62,146 bases of DNA from Chloroflexales bacterium ZM16-3 (GCA_004138175.2 RYFE02000033.1:1-62146), one strand, 5' to 3'. Counted from the stretch's first letter, positions 1 to 8,325 are shown. The notes: a model not told the origin generated them from the sequence alone. Program-made: numbers and translations.

Positions 1-71
1 GCGAAAAAGCGCGGGGCGCTGCGCCCGCGAAAAAGCGCGGGGCGCTGCGCCCGCGAAAAAGCGCTGCGCCC
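1..71. repeat. 26-bp tandem repeat, about 2.7 copies
   Basis: A 26-bp unit starting gcgaaaaagcgcgg is present twice exactly (1-26, 27-52) and a third time with an internal deletion (53-71). It lies directly downstream of the helicase stop codon and begins at the window edge, so more copies may precede it. The GC-rich core gcgcggggcgctgcgc can fold on itself. Function is unknown. Confidence 0.8.
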
Positions 72-72
72 G

Positions 73-2307
73 CTAGGCTTTCTCTAGGCGGGCGAAGCTG
101 GCCAGCAGCCGCCGCTCCTTATCCGCGAAGCTCACCGTCACCTCCTCGTCCCCCTCCACCAGTCGGCTGCTCATCACCACGCCCTCGCCGAAGGTGGCGT
201 GGCGCACCCGCTGGCCGGCGAAGAAGCTCACCTCGGTGGGCGCGGGGGCGGGCTGCGGGCGGGCGCCCGCCGATGGCGACGGCCCGCGCGGCGATGAGCC
301 GCCGTAGCCGCTGCGCCCGGTGAACATGCTCGCCTGCGGGCTCGCCGTCGTCGTGCCGCGCTTCTTCGGCTGCCTGATCAGCTCCTTGGGGATGTCGGCC
401 AGGAAGCGCGTGCGCGTGCTGATGCTCGTCCGTCCGTAGCTGACCCGGCGGAAGGCGTAGCAGAGGTAGAGCCGCTGGCGGGCTCTGGTCATGCCCACGT
501 AGAGCAGGCGGCGCTCCTCCTCCACCTTCTCGCGGTCGTCGCTGGATCGGCTGTGGGGCAGCAGCCCCTCCTCCAGGCCGACGAGGAAGACGACCGGGTA
601 CTCTAGCCCCTTGGCCTGGTGCAGGGTGATGCACGTCACCGCATCGGCCTTGCCGTCTACCTTGTCCACCTCGGCCACCAGGGCGATCTCCTCCAGGTAG
701 GTGGGCAGCTGGGCCTCAAGCGGCATGTTGATATACTCGGCGGCCACGTTGCGCAGCTCCTGGACGTTGCTCCAGCGGTCCTCGGCCTCGTCGGCGCTGT
801 ACTCCTTCAGCAGGGTCTCGCGCACGTCCAGGCGGCCCAGGATCAGGTCGATCAGCTCGATCAGCGGCATGGTGCCCCGCGCGGCGATGAACTGGTCGAT
901 CACGGCCAGGAAGCCCAGCAGGGCGCCCTTGGTGCGGGTCGTGAAGGGCGACGGCACTGCCCCCGTCTGAACCTCCCGCAGCGCCTCGAAGGCAGGCATG
1001 CCAAGCTCGGCGGCCCAGCGCAGCAGCTCGGCCTCGCTGCGGTCGCCGATGCCCCGGCCCGGCCAGTTCAGCACCCGCCCCAGGCTGACGCTGTCGTAGG
1101 GGTTGTAGGCCAGGCGCAGGTAGGCCAGCACATCCTTGATCTCTTTGCGCTCGTAGAAGCGGGTGCCGCCGATGATCACATAGCGCAGGCTGCGGCCGAT
1201 CAGCGCCTCCTCCAGCGCGCGGGACTGGGCGTTGATCCGGTACATCACCGCGCAGTCGCCGTAGCTGTAGTCGCCCGAGGCTACCAGGCGGGAGATCTCA
1301 TCGGCGACGAAGCTGGCCTCCTCGCCCTGGTCGTAGCCCTCGTGCAGGCTGACCTGCGTCCCGGCGCCGTTCTCCGTCCAGAGCTTCTTGAGGTGCTTCT
1401 TCTTGCCGCCGCCGGCGATCAGGGCCTGGGCCGTGTCGAGGATGGCCTGGGTGCTGCGGTAGTTCTGCTCCAGCAGGATCACCTGGGAGTCGGGGTAGTC
1501 CTGCTCGAACTGCAGGATGTTGCGGATGTCTGCTCCCCTCCACCCGTACACACTTTGGTCATCATCGCCCACGGCGAACAGGTTGCGCCGCTCGCCCGCC
1601 AGCATCTTGATCAGCGTGTACTGGACGCGGTTGGTGTCCTGGTACTCGTCCACCAGCAGGTAGGCGTAGCGCTTGTGGTAGTGGGCCAGCACCTCGGGGT
1701 GCTGCTCGAAGACGTGGACCATCTCGACCAGCAGGTCGTCGAAGTCGAGGGCGTTGCTCTCGCGCAGCAGGTGTTGGTAGCGCTCGTAGCAGCGCGCGGC
1801 GATCTCGTCGGCGTAGGTGCGGTTGAGTCGGGCGAACTCGGCGGGCGAGACCAGCTCGTTCTTGGCGCTAGAGATGCGGGCGTGGATGGCGCGCGGCGGG
1901 TTCTTCTTCTCGTCGAGGTTCAGCTCCTTGAGGACGCGGCGCATAAGCCGCTCCTGGTCGTCGCTGTCGTAGATCGCGAAGTCGCGCTCGCGCCCGAGGT
2001 GGACAATGTCGCGCCGGAGGAAGCGGGCGCAGAGGCTGTGGAAGGTGCCGGCGGTGAGGGCCTGGGCGTCCGAGCCGATCAGCACGTCGAGGCGCTCGCG
2101 CATCTCGCGGGCGGCCTTGTTGGTGAAGGTGACGGCCAGGATGCTGAAGGGGTCAACCCCGACCTCGCGGATGAGGTAGGCGATGCGGTGGGTGAGCACG
2201 CGGGTCTTGCCGCTGCCCGGCCCGGCCAGCACCAGCACCGGCCCGTCCACCGCCTCGACGGCGCGGCGCTGGGCGGGGTTCAGCCCGCTGAAGAGCTCGT
2301 CGGCCAT
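73..2307 (-). CDS. pcrA: ATP-dependent DNA helicase PcrA/UvrD (superfamily 1)
   Basis: This is a 744-residue 3'-5' DNA helicase of the UvrD/PcrA/Rep family, acting in excision repair and in removal of stalled replication or recombination intermediates. Visible motifs are Walker A AGPGSGKT near residue 28, Walker B DEYQDTN near 220, the QNYRS motif and VGMTRAR near the C-terminus. The last 50 residues (GQRVRHATFGEGVV onward) form the Tudor-like tail typical of PcrA, after a Ser/Gly/Pro-rich linker. The upstream TTG at 2358 cannot be the start because it lies inside the -10 box of a good promoter; the ATG at 2307 has GGGGAG six bases upstream. The gene is probably monocistronic. Confidence 0.95.
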   Translation of the reverse strand: MADELFSGLNPAQRRAVEAVDGPVLVLAGPGSGKTRVLTHRIAYLIREVGVDPFSILAVTFTNKAAREMRERLDVLIGSDAQALTAGTFHSLCARFLRRDIVHLGRERDFAIYDSDDQERLMRRVLKELNLDEKKNPPRAIHARISSAKNELVSPAEFARLNRTYADEIAARCYERYQHLLRESNALDFDDLLVEMVHVFEQHPEVLAHYHKRYAYLLVDEYQDTNRVQYTLIKMLAGERRNLFAVGDDDQSVYGWRGADIRNILQFEQDYPDSQVILLEQNYRSTQAILDTAQALIAGGGKKKHLKKLWTENGAGTQVSLHEGYDQGEEASFVADEISRLVASGDYSYGDCAVMYRINAQSRALEEALIGRSLRYVIIGGTRFYERKEIKDVLAYLRLAYNPYDSVSLGRVLNWPGRGIGDRSEAELLRWAAELGMPAFEALREVQTGAVPSPFTTRTKGALLGFLAVIDQFIAARGTMPLIELIDLILGRLDVRETLLKEYSADEAEDRWSNVQELRNVAAEYINMPLEAQLPTYLEEIALVAEVDKVDGKADAVTCITLHQAKGLEYPVVFLVGLEEGLLPHSRSSDDREKVEEERRLLYVGMTRARQRLYLCYAFRRVSYGRTSISTRTRFLADIPKELIRQPKKRGTTTASPQASMFTGRSGYGGSSPRGPSPSAGARPQPAPAPTEVSFFAGQRVRHATFGEGVVMSSRLVEGDEEVTVSFADKERRLLASFARLEKA

Positions 2308-2357
2308 GGTTGTCTCCCCTGCTATCCCGGCGAACGTCTGTGTCGCCTGCTCTGTCA

Positions 2358-2386
2358 ATGGTAGAGGCAGGGGCCGGGGCTGTCAA
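2358..2386 (-). promoter_or_regulatory. sigma70-type promoter of pcrA
   Basis: On the minus strand TTGACA (2381-2386) and TACCAT (2358-2363) are separated by exactly 17 bp. Transcription would begin near 2351, leaving a leader of about 44 nt before the ATG at 2307. The -35 box overlaps the last codons of the convergently placed lipoprotein gene that ends at 2383. Confidence 0.6.
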
Positions 2387-4239
2387 GGCGCGCGCCCGTA
2401 GAGCAGGGAGAAGCCGCCGGGCGCTGCGACGATCACATCCATGCGGCCATCATTGTTCAGGTCGCCCACATCCATGGCCTGAGGGTTATTCGAGTCACTC
2501 TTGATCTGGTAGTACTCAGGCTCAGCCAGCGTCCCGTCGGCCCGCTGGCGCGAGAGAGTCACCATGAAAAATCCCCAGTGGAGCAGCAGCACATCGTTGC
2601 GCCCATCGCCGTCGAGATCGGCGATCTGCACCGCTCTGGGGGAGTCGTAGGAGGGGTAGCTCGCCCGCTTCACTAGCAGGCCCCCGGCGCCCTGCGCCAG
2701 GATATCGATCTGCGCGTTTGGCCGGTTGCCGCCACCGGCGATAACGAGGTCATTCTTCCCATCGCCGGTCACATCGCCGATCTTCACACCTCCCAGGCCG
2801 ATGCGATCATCGTAGCCCACGCCGTTCGCGAAGCTATGGTCGGGCTGCTGAAAGAAGACTTCGAGCGGAGGAGAGACCTCCCGGCGTAGCCTGACCACAT
2901 CGGCCAAGCCATCGCCGTTCACGTCGCCGATCGCGATATCGTCATAGCCCTGCTTGGTCGCCGGGAGGCTGATCATCGGGGCCATCTCGCCATCCTCCTG
3001 CTGGATGAACAGCCCCACTATCGGGCTCTGCCAGTGACCCACCGCGACGTCCATGCGCCCGTCGCCGTTCAGGTCGCCCACCGCGAGCGAGTCGGGGGAG
3101 TCGCCAGCCAGCAGGGTGCGGCGGGTGCCAAAGACGCCCTCGGCGGCGCTGAGGAACAGGGTGATCTGCGCGCCCTCCCCTCCCACGACGAGATCGTCGC
3201 GCCCGTCGCCGTTCAGATCGCCCACCGCGAGGGCGCTCTCACGACCCTCCGTGCTGAAGCATATCGGCGGTGCCAGGATCTGGCTGTCGCGCTGGAGCAG
3301 GATGTAGAGCTGGTCAGCCGCATTGCTGTAGTCATTCGTGACGACCGCCAGGTCGTCCAGGCCATCGCCGTTGAAGTCGCCGATCCCGCCGCCGCCAAAG
3401 GAGAGATCGTCCTTGCTCTTATACCAGAGAGAGGTTGCGAAAAGCGTCCCCTGTTCTTGGGTCGAGAACGGTGTATCCATAGGCTCCGGCGCATCGAAGC
3501 CGCTCAGGCATGCCGTGCTCGTGAGGTAGTCGCCCGAGGGCTTGACCGAGTCAAACACCGCGCGGATGGCTTGATCCTCCGCATGGATCCGATCTGTCGG
3601 CACGGTGAGCTGCACCACTAGCAGGCCGCGCTCAGTCATGGTTGCCCGCGCGTAGGTCGTCGTGCCCGCGCTATCAGCGGAGAGGGTGAGCCGACCGCCG
3701 CCATTGGTCTCGTAGGTCTCCTCGACGACCTGGGGCGCGGGGGAGCCCTGTCCGGGCTGTTTGAGCTGGGTGAAGAGCGCGCTGGTGGCGGCTGCCGGCC
3801 CCTCGACCGGAAGCTGACCGGTGGCGGTGATAGCCGCCGTGAGGCTGCCCTGCTCGCCAGGGGCGGGGCGAATAGTGATGCCGCTGGCATCGCCCTCTAG
3901 TGACCAGCCAGTAGGCATGAGGCCGGAGATCCCGGAGAGCGGGTGAAGAAATGGTGTCGGCTGAGCGAAGACTGGCACGAGCGGCGGAGGAGGCGGGGCG
4001 CTCACCGGCGTCGGCGCGGCGATAGTTGCCGCCACCGCCTGGGCGACGAGGGTCGCGCGGACTGCGGCATCGATGGAGGGCTGGAGCGTCTGGTCGGGCA
4101 CGGTCGGCGCGATGGCGACGGTGGGCTGCTCAGTCGGTGTGGGGGGCGGCGCGGCGCTGGCGCATCCAGTGCAGATCAGGGCTGCTGTGAGAAGCGCGAG
4201 GAGCGAGCGACGGAAGGAAGGCATGGGTGGGTGTCTCAT
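2383..4239 (-). CDS. Lipoprotein with C-terminal FG-GAP/VCBS repeats
   Basis: The protein has 618 residues. A signal peptide ends in a lipobox (LICTGC), followed by a Pro/Thr-rich stretch and a middle domain of about 170 residues that I do not recognise. At least seven repeats of the type VGDLNGDGRDDLVV follow in the second half. The DxNxDGxxD cores are calcium-binding signatures of the FG-GAP/VCBS beta-propeller family, so an extracellular, membrane-anchored propeller is likely; its ligand is unknown. Start 4239 was chosen over 4248 and 4224 because AGAGG lies nine bases upstream. It is transcribed divergently from the vWA-FHA gene at 4425 and may or may not belong to that locus. Confidence 0.8.
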   Translation of the reverse strand: MRHPPMPSFRRSLLALLTAALICTGCASAAPPPTPTEQPTVAIAPTVPDQTLQPSIDAAVRATLVAQAVAATIAAPTPVSAPPPPPLVPVFAQPTPFLHPLSGISGLMPTGWSLEGDASGITIRPAPGEQGSLTAAITATGQLPVEGPAAATSALFTQLKQPGQGSPAPQVVEETYETNGGGRLTLSADSAGTTTYARATMTERGLLVVQLTVPTDRIHAEDQAIRAVFDSVKPSGDYLTSTACLSGFDAPEPMDTPFSTQEQGTLFATSLWYKSKDDLSFGGGGIGDFNGDGLDDLAVVTNDYSNAADQLYILLQRDSQILAPPICFSTEGRESALAVGDLNGDGRDDLVVGGEGAQITLFLSAAEGVFGTRRTLLAGDSPDSLAVGDLNGDGRMDVAVGHWQSPIVGLFIQQEDGEMAPMISLPATKQGYDDIAIGDVNGDGLADVVRLRREVSPPLEVFFQQPDHSFANGVGYDDRIGLGGVKIGDVTGDGKNDLVIAGGGNRPNAQIDILAQGAGGLLVKRASYPSYDSPRAVQIADLDGDGRNDVLLLHWGFFMVTLSRQRADGTLAEPEYYQIKSDSNNPQAMDVGDLNNDGRMDVIVAAPGGFSLLYGRAP

Positions 4240-4424
4240 GGTGTACATCCTCTGGCGCTGAGATGCGCTATAAAATCAGTGTGGCCTGTTACGTAATGAG
4301 CATAGTCACTTCGCAGCCTGATTCACACTCGGACAATTATAACCTCCTGTCACTCTTTGCGCATCTTTTGGCGGCCTCCGGCGGTACAGATCACAGGATC
4401 GCTCTGCACCGTTGGAGGCTCGCC

Positions 4425-5843
4425 ATGCCCGCACGCCGCGCCGCGCCCTGGATCGCCCTGGCCCTGCTGCTGCTCGCCGCCGCATCCCCGGCCCGCGCCG
4501 AGGGCCCGCCCGGCCCGCGCATCGTCGCGGCCCGCGCCGAGCCGACGGGCGGGGCCGAGCTGATCGTCGCCTGCCCCGCAGGCGATTCTACCGATCTGAG
4601 CCTATCTGTCGACGGCGGGCCATTTGCGCCGCCGGGATCTGCCGAGCGGGCCGACGCGCCGCCGAGCCTGACGATCATCGTCGAGCGCGGGGCGGGGATG
4701 GCCTTGGCTGGCACGCCCCACAGCACATCGGCGGACGACGCGCTCGGCCAGGCCGAGCTGCTGCTGGCCCGGCTACCGCTGGGGAGCAGGGTCGCCGCCG
4801 TGGGCTACGGCGAGCGGGCCGAACTACTCGCGCCCCTGGGCGGCGACCTGGCCGGGGCCAGGGCGGCCCTCGCGGCCGGGCTGCGTGATCTCCCCGCCGA
4901 CCCGCCGGCCGAGGGCGCGCTCAGCGCGGCGGTTGGCCTCGCCCGCGACCAGCTGCGGGATGCCCCGGCCGGCCCGCAGGCCCTCGTCATCCTGGCCGCC
5001 GACGGGCCGGGCGAGGGCGAGGCGCTGCCGGAGCCGGGCGACAACACGGTTGCGATAACGGTTGTGGGCCTGAGCGATGCGGGCGAGGCGGGGATGCGGG
5101 CTGCGGCGGAGCGCATGGGCGCGGCGTATCTGCCCTACCACAGCGAGGATCTGGCTGCGCTGCCGGGGCTACTCGACGCCCTGGGGGCGCGCTACGCCGA
5201 GATGATCGCGCCCGGCGCACTGCTGCGGGCCACTACCGCAGATCCCCTGCCCCCCGGGCGGCATCAGATCGCCCTAAAGGGCTGCGGCGGCTCTGCCGAG
5301 GCATGGGTGAGCGCGAGCGCGGCAGCGCCCGGCATCGACTGGAGACTGTCGGCGCTGGCCGGGGCCGGTGGGCTGTCGCTGGGGATGCTCGTGGGGCGGC
5401 TAGGGGTTGGGGGTTGGGGGTTGGGGGTTGGGGGTCGGGGGCGAACACCGACTCCCGACTCCCGACCCCCGACCCCTGGGCGAGGCGAGGAGGCGGAGAC
5501 CGAGCGCGGGGCGCGGCGGCTGCCGGAGCCGGCCCGCCCCGTCTACCGGCTGGTCGCCTGGGCTGGCGAGCGGCGGATCACCCACGAGATGCGCGAGCGG
5601 CAGTGCGTGATCGGGCGCGACCCCGGCTGCGACCTCCAGATCGATGGGCCGTCCGTCTCGAACCTACACGCCCGGCTCACCGTGGCCGACGGCCAGATCA
5701 CGCTGGCGGATCTGGACAGCGGCAGCGGGACATCGCTCGGCCCCGGCGGCCCGAGGCTCGTCGCCCACCTCCCCACCGAGATCCGCGACGGCGACGAGTT
5801 CTGGCTTGGGCCGGAGGTGCGGGTCGCCCTGCGGAAAGACTGA
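4425..5843 (+). CDS. Membrane protein: von Willebrand A-like ectodomain plus cytosolic FHA domain
   Basis: This 472-residue protein has four visible parts. They are an N-terminal signal sequence or anchor (IALALLLLAAASPARA), a vWA-like domain at about 75-270, a transmembrane segment near 310-325, and a canonical FHA domain at about 370-472. The FHA shows IGRDPGCD, VSNLHARL and DSGSGTSLG. The MIDAS motif of the vWA domain is degenerate (VERGAGM where DxSxS is expected), so metal-dependent ligand binding is doubtful. FHA domains bind phosphothreonine, and the next gene is a Ser/Thr kinase starting one base after this stop codon, so a phospho-dependent pair is inferred. The start has GGAGG seven bases upstream. 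Residues 327-350 are encoded by a repeat inserted in frame. Confidence 0.85.
   Translation: MPARRAAPWIALALLLLAAASPARAEGPPGPRIVAARAEPTGGAELIVACPAGDSTDLSLSVDGGPFAPPGSAERADAPPSLTIIVERGAGMALAGTPHSTSADDALGQAELLLARLPLGSRVAAVGYGERAELLAPLGGDLAGARAALAAGLRDLPADPPAEGALSAAVGLARDQLRDAPAGPQALVILAADGPGEGEALPEPGDNTVAITVVGLSDAGEAGMRAAAERMGAAYLPYHSEDLAALPGLLDALGARYAEMIAPGALLRATTADPLPPGRHQIALKGCGGSAEAWVSASAAAPGIDWRLSALAGAGGLSLGMLVGRLGVGGWGLGVGGRGRTPTPDSRPPTPGRGEEAETERGARRLPEPARPVYRLVAWAGERRITHEMRERQCVIGRDPGCDLQIDGPSVSNLHARLTVADGQITLADLDSGSGTSLGPGGPRLVAHLPTEIRDGDEFWLGPEVRVALRKD
5403..5476 (+). repeat. In-frame heptamer repeat (TTGGGGG / GACTCCC arms) inside the vWA-FHA gene
   Basis: Four to five copies of TTGGGGG are followed, after a short spacer, by copies of the GACTCCC/GACCCCC type, giving two partly complementary arms. 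The same two heptamer families occur between genes at 31765-31928, 33016-33092 and 52356-52493. Here they are translated as a Gly/Trp/Leu-rich then Thr/Pro-rich linker between the membrane segment and the FHA domain. The G-run could form a four-stranded structure in DNA or mRNA. Confidence 0.85.
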
Positions 5844-6758
5844 ATGTTGAGTGGTGAAACGCGTATGCTGTCTGATCGTGCGCGAAGCACAGCGATTCTG
5901 AACCGGCACACGCGGGCTGGCGGCTTCGTGCTGCTGCGCAGGGTCGGCGGCGGCGGGCAGGCCGATGTCTACATGGCCCGACCGGCGGGCGGTGGGTGGC
6001 GGGCGGCGCTGGCCGCGATCAAGGTCGCCCGGCCATGCCACGCCGCAGGTCTCCACGATGAGCACGGCTGGCTCGCCAGCCCCGCCGCCGATCACCCCGG
6101 CCTGTCCCGGCTCTACTCGCGGCAGCACGGCGGCCCCGGCGACCTGGGGTACGTCGAGGTGCCGGGCGCGGGGCGAGTGCCCTTCCTGGCGCTGGCCTAT
6201 GTGCCGGGCCGCAGCCTCGCAGATCTGCTTGCCCGCCGGGGCGGACGGGGTCTGCCGCCTTGCCTGTCCGCCCACATCGCCGCGCGGGCGGCCTCGGCCC
6301 TGGGGCACCTGCACCGAAGGCTGGGCATCGTTCACCAGGACGTGCGCCCGGCGAACCTGATCGTCGGGCCGGGGCGGCAGCCTCATGTGACGCTGATTGA
6401 CCTGGGGGTGGCCGAGAGCCTGGGCGCGCCCAGGCGGCGCTGCGACTACGGGGCGCGCGGCTACCTTGCGCCGGAGCGGCTCTCTGGCGCGCCCGCGAGC
6501 GCCCTGGCCGATGTGTATAGCCTGGGGATAACGCTGCGGGCGATGCTCGGCGATCAGCCCGCGCCGCCAGATCTCGCCGACCTGATCCGCGACGCCACGC
6601 TGGGCGACCCGCAGGATCGCGCGGCGGCTATCCCCGATATGGCGGCGATGCTTGGGCGATTGCAGATTGCAGATTACAGATTGGAGAAAGATAATGCGTA
6701 CTGCTCATGGCTGGCTCTTGCTCATGTTGGCGCTGCTCGTGGGGTGCTCAGGCGTTGA
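5844..6758 (+). CDS. Serine/threonine protein kinase, Hanks type, compact and soluble
   Basis: This 304-residue protein is a single kinase domain. It shows a glycine loop (VGGGGQADVY), the AAIKVA lysine, the catalytic loop HQDVRPANL, the metal-binding DLG in place of DFG, and LAPERL in place of APE. All key catalytic residues are present, so it is probably active. There is no membrane segment or PASTA domain. It follows the FHA gene with no spacing (stop 5841-5843, ATG 5844), indicating translational coupling. GGAAAG in the upstream gene can serve as ribosome binding site. T7SSb YukC/EssB carries a pseudokinase fold, so a role as secretion cofactor is a possible alternative to signalling. The last 35 residues are encoded by a heptamer repeat and by sequence overlapping the next gene. 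Confidence 0.85.
   Translation: MLSGETRMLSDRARSTAILNRHTRAGGFVLLRRVGGGGQADVYMARPAGGGWRAALAAIKVARPCHAAGLHDEHGWLASPAADHPGLSRLYSRQHGGPGDLGYVEVPGAGRVPFLALAYVPGRSLADLLARRGGRGLPPCLSAHIAARAASALGHLHRRLGIVHQDVRPANLIVGPGRQPHVTLIDLGVAESLGAPRRRCDYGARGYLAPERLSGAPASALADVYSLGITLRAMLGDQPAPPDLADLIRDATLGDPQDRAAAIPDMAAMLGRLQIADYRLEKDNAYCSWLALAHVGAARGVLRR
6656..6686 (+). repeat. GATTGCA-type heptamer array at the kinase 3' end
   Basis: About three copies of GATTGCA/GATTACA. It encodes LQIADYRLE at the end of the kinase and supplies the GGAG that precedes the lipoprotein start at 6694. The same heptamer recurs at 12779-12814, 46911-46932, 53606-53655 and 53756-53780. Confidence 0.75.
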
Positions 6759-7458
6759 GCAGGTCGAGCGGATCGCCCCGCCGTCGGCCCCGGCCGCGCT
6801 GCCGCAGGCCCGCGCGGCCATGGAGACGGGCCAGTACGCGGCGGCGGTCGCCCTAGCTGGCCCATGGGCGACAACAAGCCCCGAAGCGGCCAAGATCGTG
6901 GTGGAGACACGGATGTCTTGGGCCGAGGCGATCCTGCGTGAGCAGCCCGAAGCGGCACGTCGGGCCGCCATCGACCAGCTCTCCCTGGCCATAGCGGTTG
7001 CGCCCGAGGGCGAGCTACGCGAGCGGATCGCGGCCCGCATGGGCGAGATCGCTGCCGAGACAGCGCCGGTGCCTGCACTCGAAACACCAGCGCCCCCACG
7101 TCCCCATGCGCAGACGGCTACCCCCACGCCGCCGGTTCGCCCGACCTATGTTGTCGCTCAGCGCAAGAGCTTCGAGGGAAGCGGCGAGAGCGGCCAGTTT
7201 TCTAGCTGCGTGGACGTGCAAGTTGTCGGGGTCGATGGGCCAGTGGAAGGCGCGGTGATCGGGGTGAATAACGGGGAGCACAGCTACCAGAGCCAGACCG
7301 ACGCGGGCGGCTACACAGAGCGCTGCGGGCTCGGGGCATCGACATGGAGCGTGGTGCTGTTCTGGACGCCGGGCAGCGGCGACTCTGGCGTTGCCACCAC
7401 CGTCTACCTAAGCGGCGCACCCGAGCAGCGGGCAGCGGTGGTTTTTCAGGAGCGGTAG
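6694..7458 (+). CDS. Lipoprotein with helical repeat domain and C-terminal beta domain
   Basis: The protein has 254 residues. The signal peptide ends in the lipobox LLVGC. Residues about 30-125 are Ala-rich and helical and resemble TPR-like repeats. A Pro/Thr linker with PTPP motifs follows. The C-terminal 100 residues look like a small beta-sandwich with two cysteines (SSCVDVQV and ERCGLG) that could pair outside the cell. Start 6694 has GGAG eight bases upstream and overlaps the kinase reading frame by 65 bases. It is the third gene of the vWA-FHA/kinase arm and is therefore a candidate cell-surface component of the secretion locus. I do not recognise a named family. Confidence 0.75.
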   Translation: MRTAHGWLLLMLALLVGCSGVEQVERIAPPSAPAALPQARAAMETGQYAAAVALAGPWATTSPEAAKIVVETRMSWAEAILREQPEAARRAAIDQLSLAIAVAPEGELRERIAARMGEIAAETAPVPALETPAPPRPHAQTATPTPPVRPTYVVAQRKSFEGSGESGQFSSCVDVQVVGVDGPVEGAVIGVNNGEHSYQSQTDAGGYTERCGLGASTWSVVLFWTPGSGDSGVATTVYLSGAPEQRAAVVFQER

Positions 7459-7566
7459 GGGCGGCTCGCGAGCCGCCCCTACCAAATCGCCCGGCGGCTG
7501 GAAGCCGCGGGCTAGGGTCTACGAAGGCCGCCTGCGCGGGCTGGCCGAGGCCGCGCAGGCGGCCTT
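7454..7566. repeat. Two REP-like hairpins between the two arms of the secretion locus
   Basis: The first is a 30-bp perfect palindrome (7454-7483, core ggggcggctcgcgagccg) that contains the stop codon of the lipoprotein gene. A near copy lies at 18806-18839. The second hairpin has 16-bp perfect arms (7524-7539 and 7551-7566). Together they separate convergent transcription units and could stop or stabilise both transcripts; neither has a clear U-tract. Confidence 0.7.
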
Positions 7567-7610
7567 GGCAAACCCATAGCCCGCCCGTTCACGGGCCGGG
7601 CACGCAGCTT

Positions 7611-8261
7611 TCACAAAAACGCGATGCTGAGCGATGGGCCGCCGTCGCCCAGCTGGAGGGCGTCGCCGTCGGCGAGGCGGGCGGGGCGACCGACCGGCAG
7701 GGGGCTACCGTTGAGCAGGGTGTCGACGTCGCCGCGCTCGGTGATCACCTGCCAGACGCCGGGGGCGGACGGGGCCAGCGCACAGTGGGGCCGCTTCGAG
7801 ACAAAGCGGTAGTCTGATCTACCCGCGTCGAGCAGGCGCAGCTCGCGGGCGTAGGACTCAGGCTGGAGCAGATCAAGGGCGCGCAGGAGCCAGCTGCGGG
7901 TGAGCACGATCCCCGAGGGCGGCACGAGCATGGCCCCGCCCTCGGGGAGGGAGATCGCACAGTAGCGCGGCCCCGAGGGGCTGCCCCGTGGCCCACCGAG
8001 CCAGAGGTGGCCCCCGTCGCTCACGCCCTGGGCGCTGAGCGACCTGTCCGGGCTGAGCGGACGCCCGCCGGCCGCGCCCAGGCGTAGCGCATAGCTGATC
8101 GGCGCGCCCGTGGGGTCGCGCTCGGGAAGGCCGCAGCCTGCTGCCAGGATGGGGGTCAGCTCGCCGGGCGGCCCATCCTCGCAGATGATGTTGGCCGAGC
8201 GCGCTCCTGCGCTGCCCTGCCAGTGTAGGGTGACGGTGATCGTTGATGGTGTGTGGGCCAC
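7611..8261 (-). CDS. YukD/EsaB-like ubiquitin-fold domain fused to an FHA domain
   Basis: This 216-residue cytosolic protein has two parts. Residues about 5-95 look like a beta-grasp fold of the YukD/EsaB/EccD type, with the characteristic end LSAQGVSDGGHLWLG. Residues about 105-216 form a divergent FHA-like domain ending LLNGSPLPVG, LADGDALQLG. YukD/EsaB is a small accessory subunit of type VII secretion, and in Firmicutes FHA domains sit at the N-terminus of the EssC ATPase; here they are joined in one protein. The start is GTG, with AAGGAG six bases upstream. It follows the EccC gene on the same strand, 69 bases after its stop, with a perfect hairpin between them. The fold assignment is by eye and moderately sure. 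Confidence 0.7.
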   Translation of the reverse strand: MAHTPSTITVTLHWQGSAGARSANIICEDGPPGELTPILAAGCGLPERDPTGAPISYALRLGAAGGRPLSPDRSLSAQGVSDGGHLWLGGPRGSPSGPRYCAISLPEGGAMLVPPSGIVLTRSWLLRALDLLQPESYARELRLLDAGRSDYRFVSKRPHCALAPSAPGVWQVITERGDVDTLLNGSPLPVGRPARLADGDALQLGDGGPSLSIAFL

Positions 8262-8286
8262 TGTCTGCTCCTTCCTTCATTATTTA

Positions 8287-8325
8287 TTTGTATTGCCGCA
8301 ATCTGGCAGATTGCGGCAATACAAA
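8287..8325. repeat. 39-bp perfect palindrome between eccC and the yukD-FHA gene
   Basis: Arms of 19 bp (core gtattgccgcaatctg) flank one central G. It lies within the minus-strand operon, after the EccC stop codon at 8331 and before the ribosome binding site of the next gene. It may act as an RNA stabiliser or partial terminator; no U-tract follows it on the minus strand. Confidence 0.8.

Noticed and set aside
619..2364. Open frame of 581 codons on the plus strand
   Set aside because: Antisense to pcrA, which has complete helicase motifs and a promoter; the translated sequence is biased to Val, Leu, Gln and Gly as expected for antisense of a high-GC gene.
4227..4424. N-terminal extension of the vWA-FHA protein (66 codons)
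   Set aside because: The extension overlaps the divergent promoter region; the internal ATG at 4425 has GGAGG and begins a clean signal peptide.
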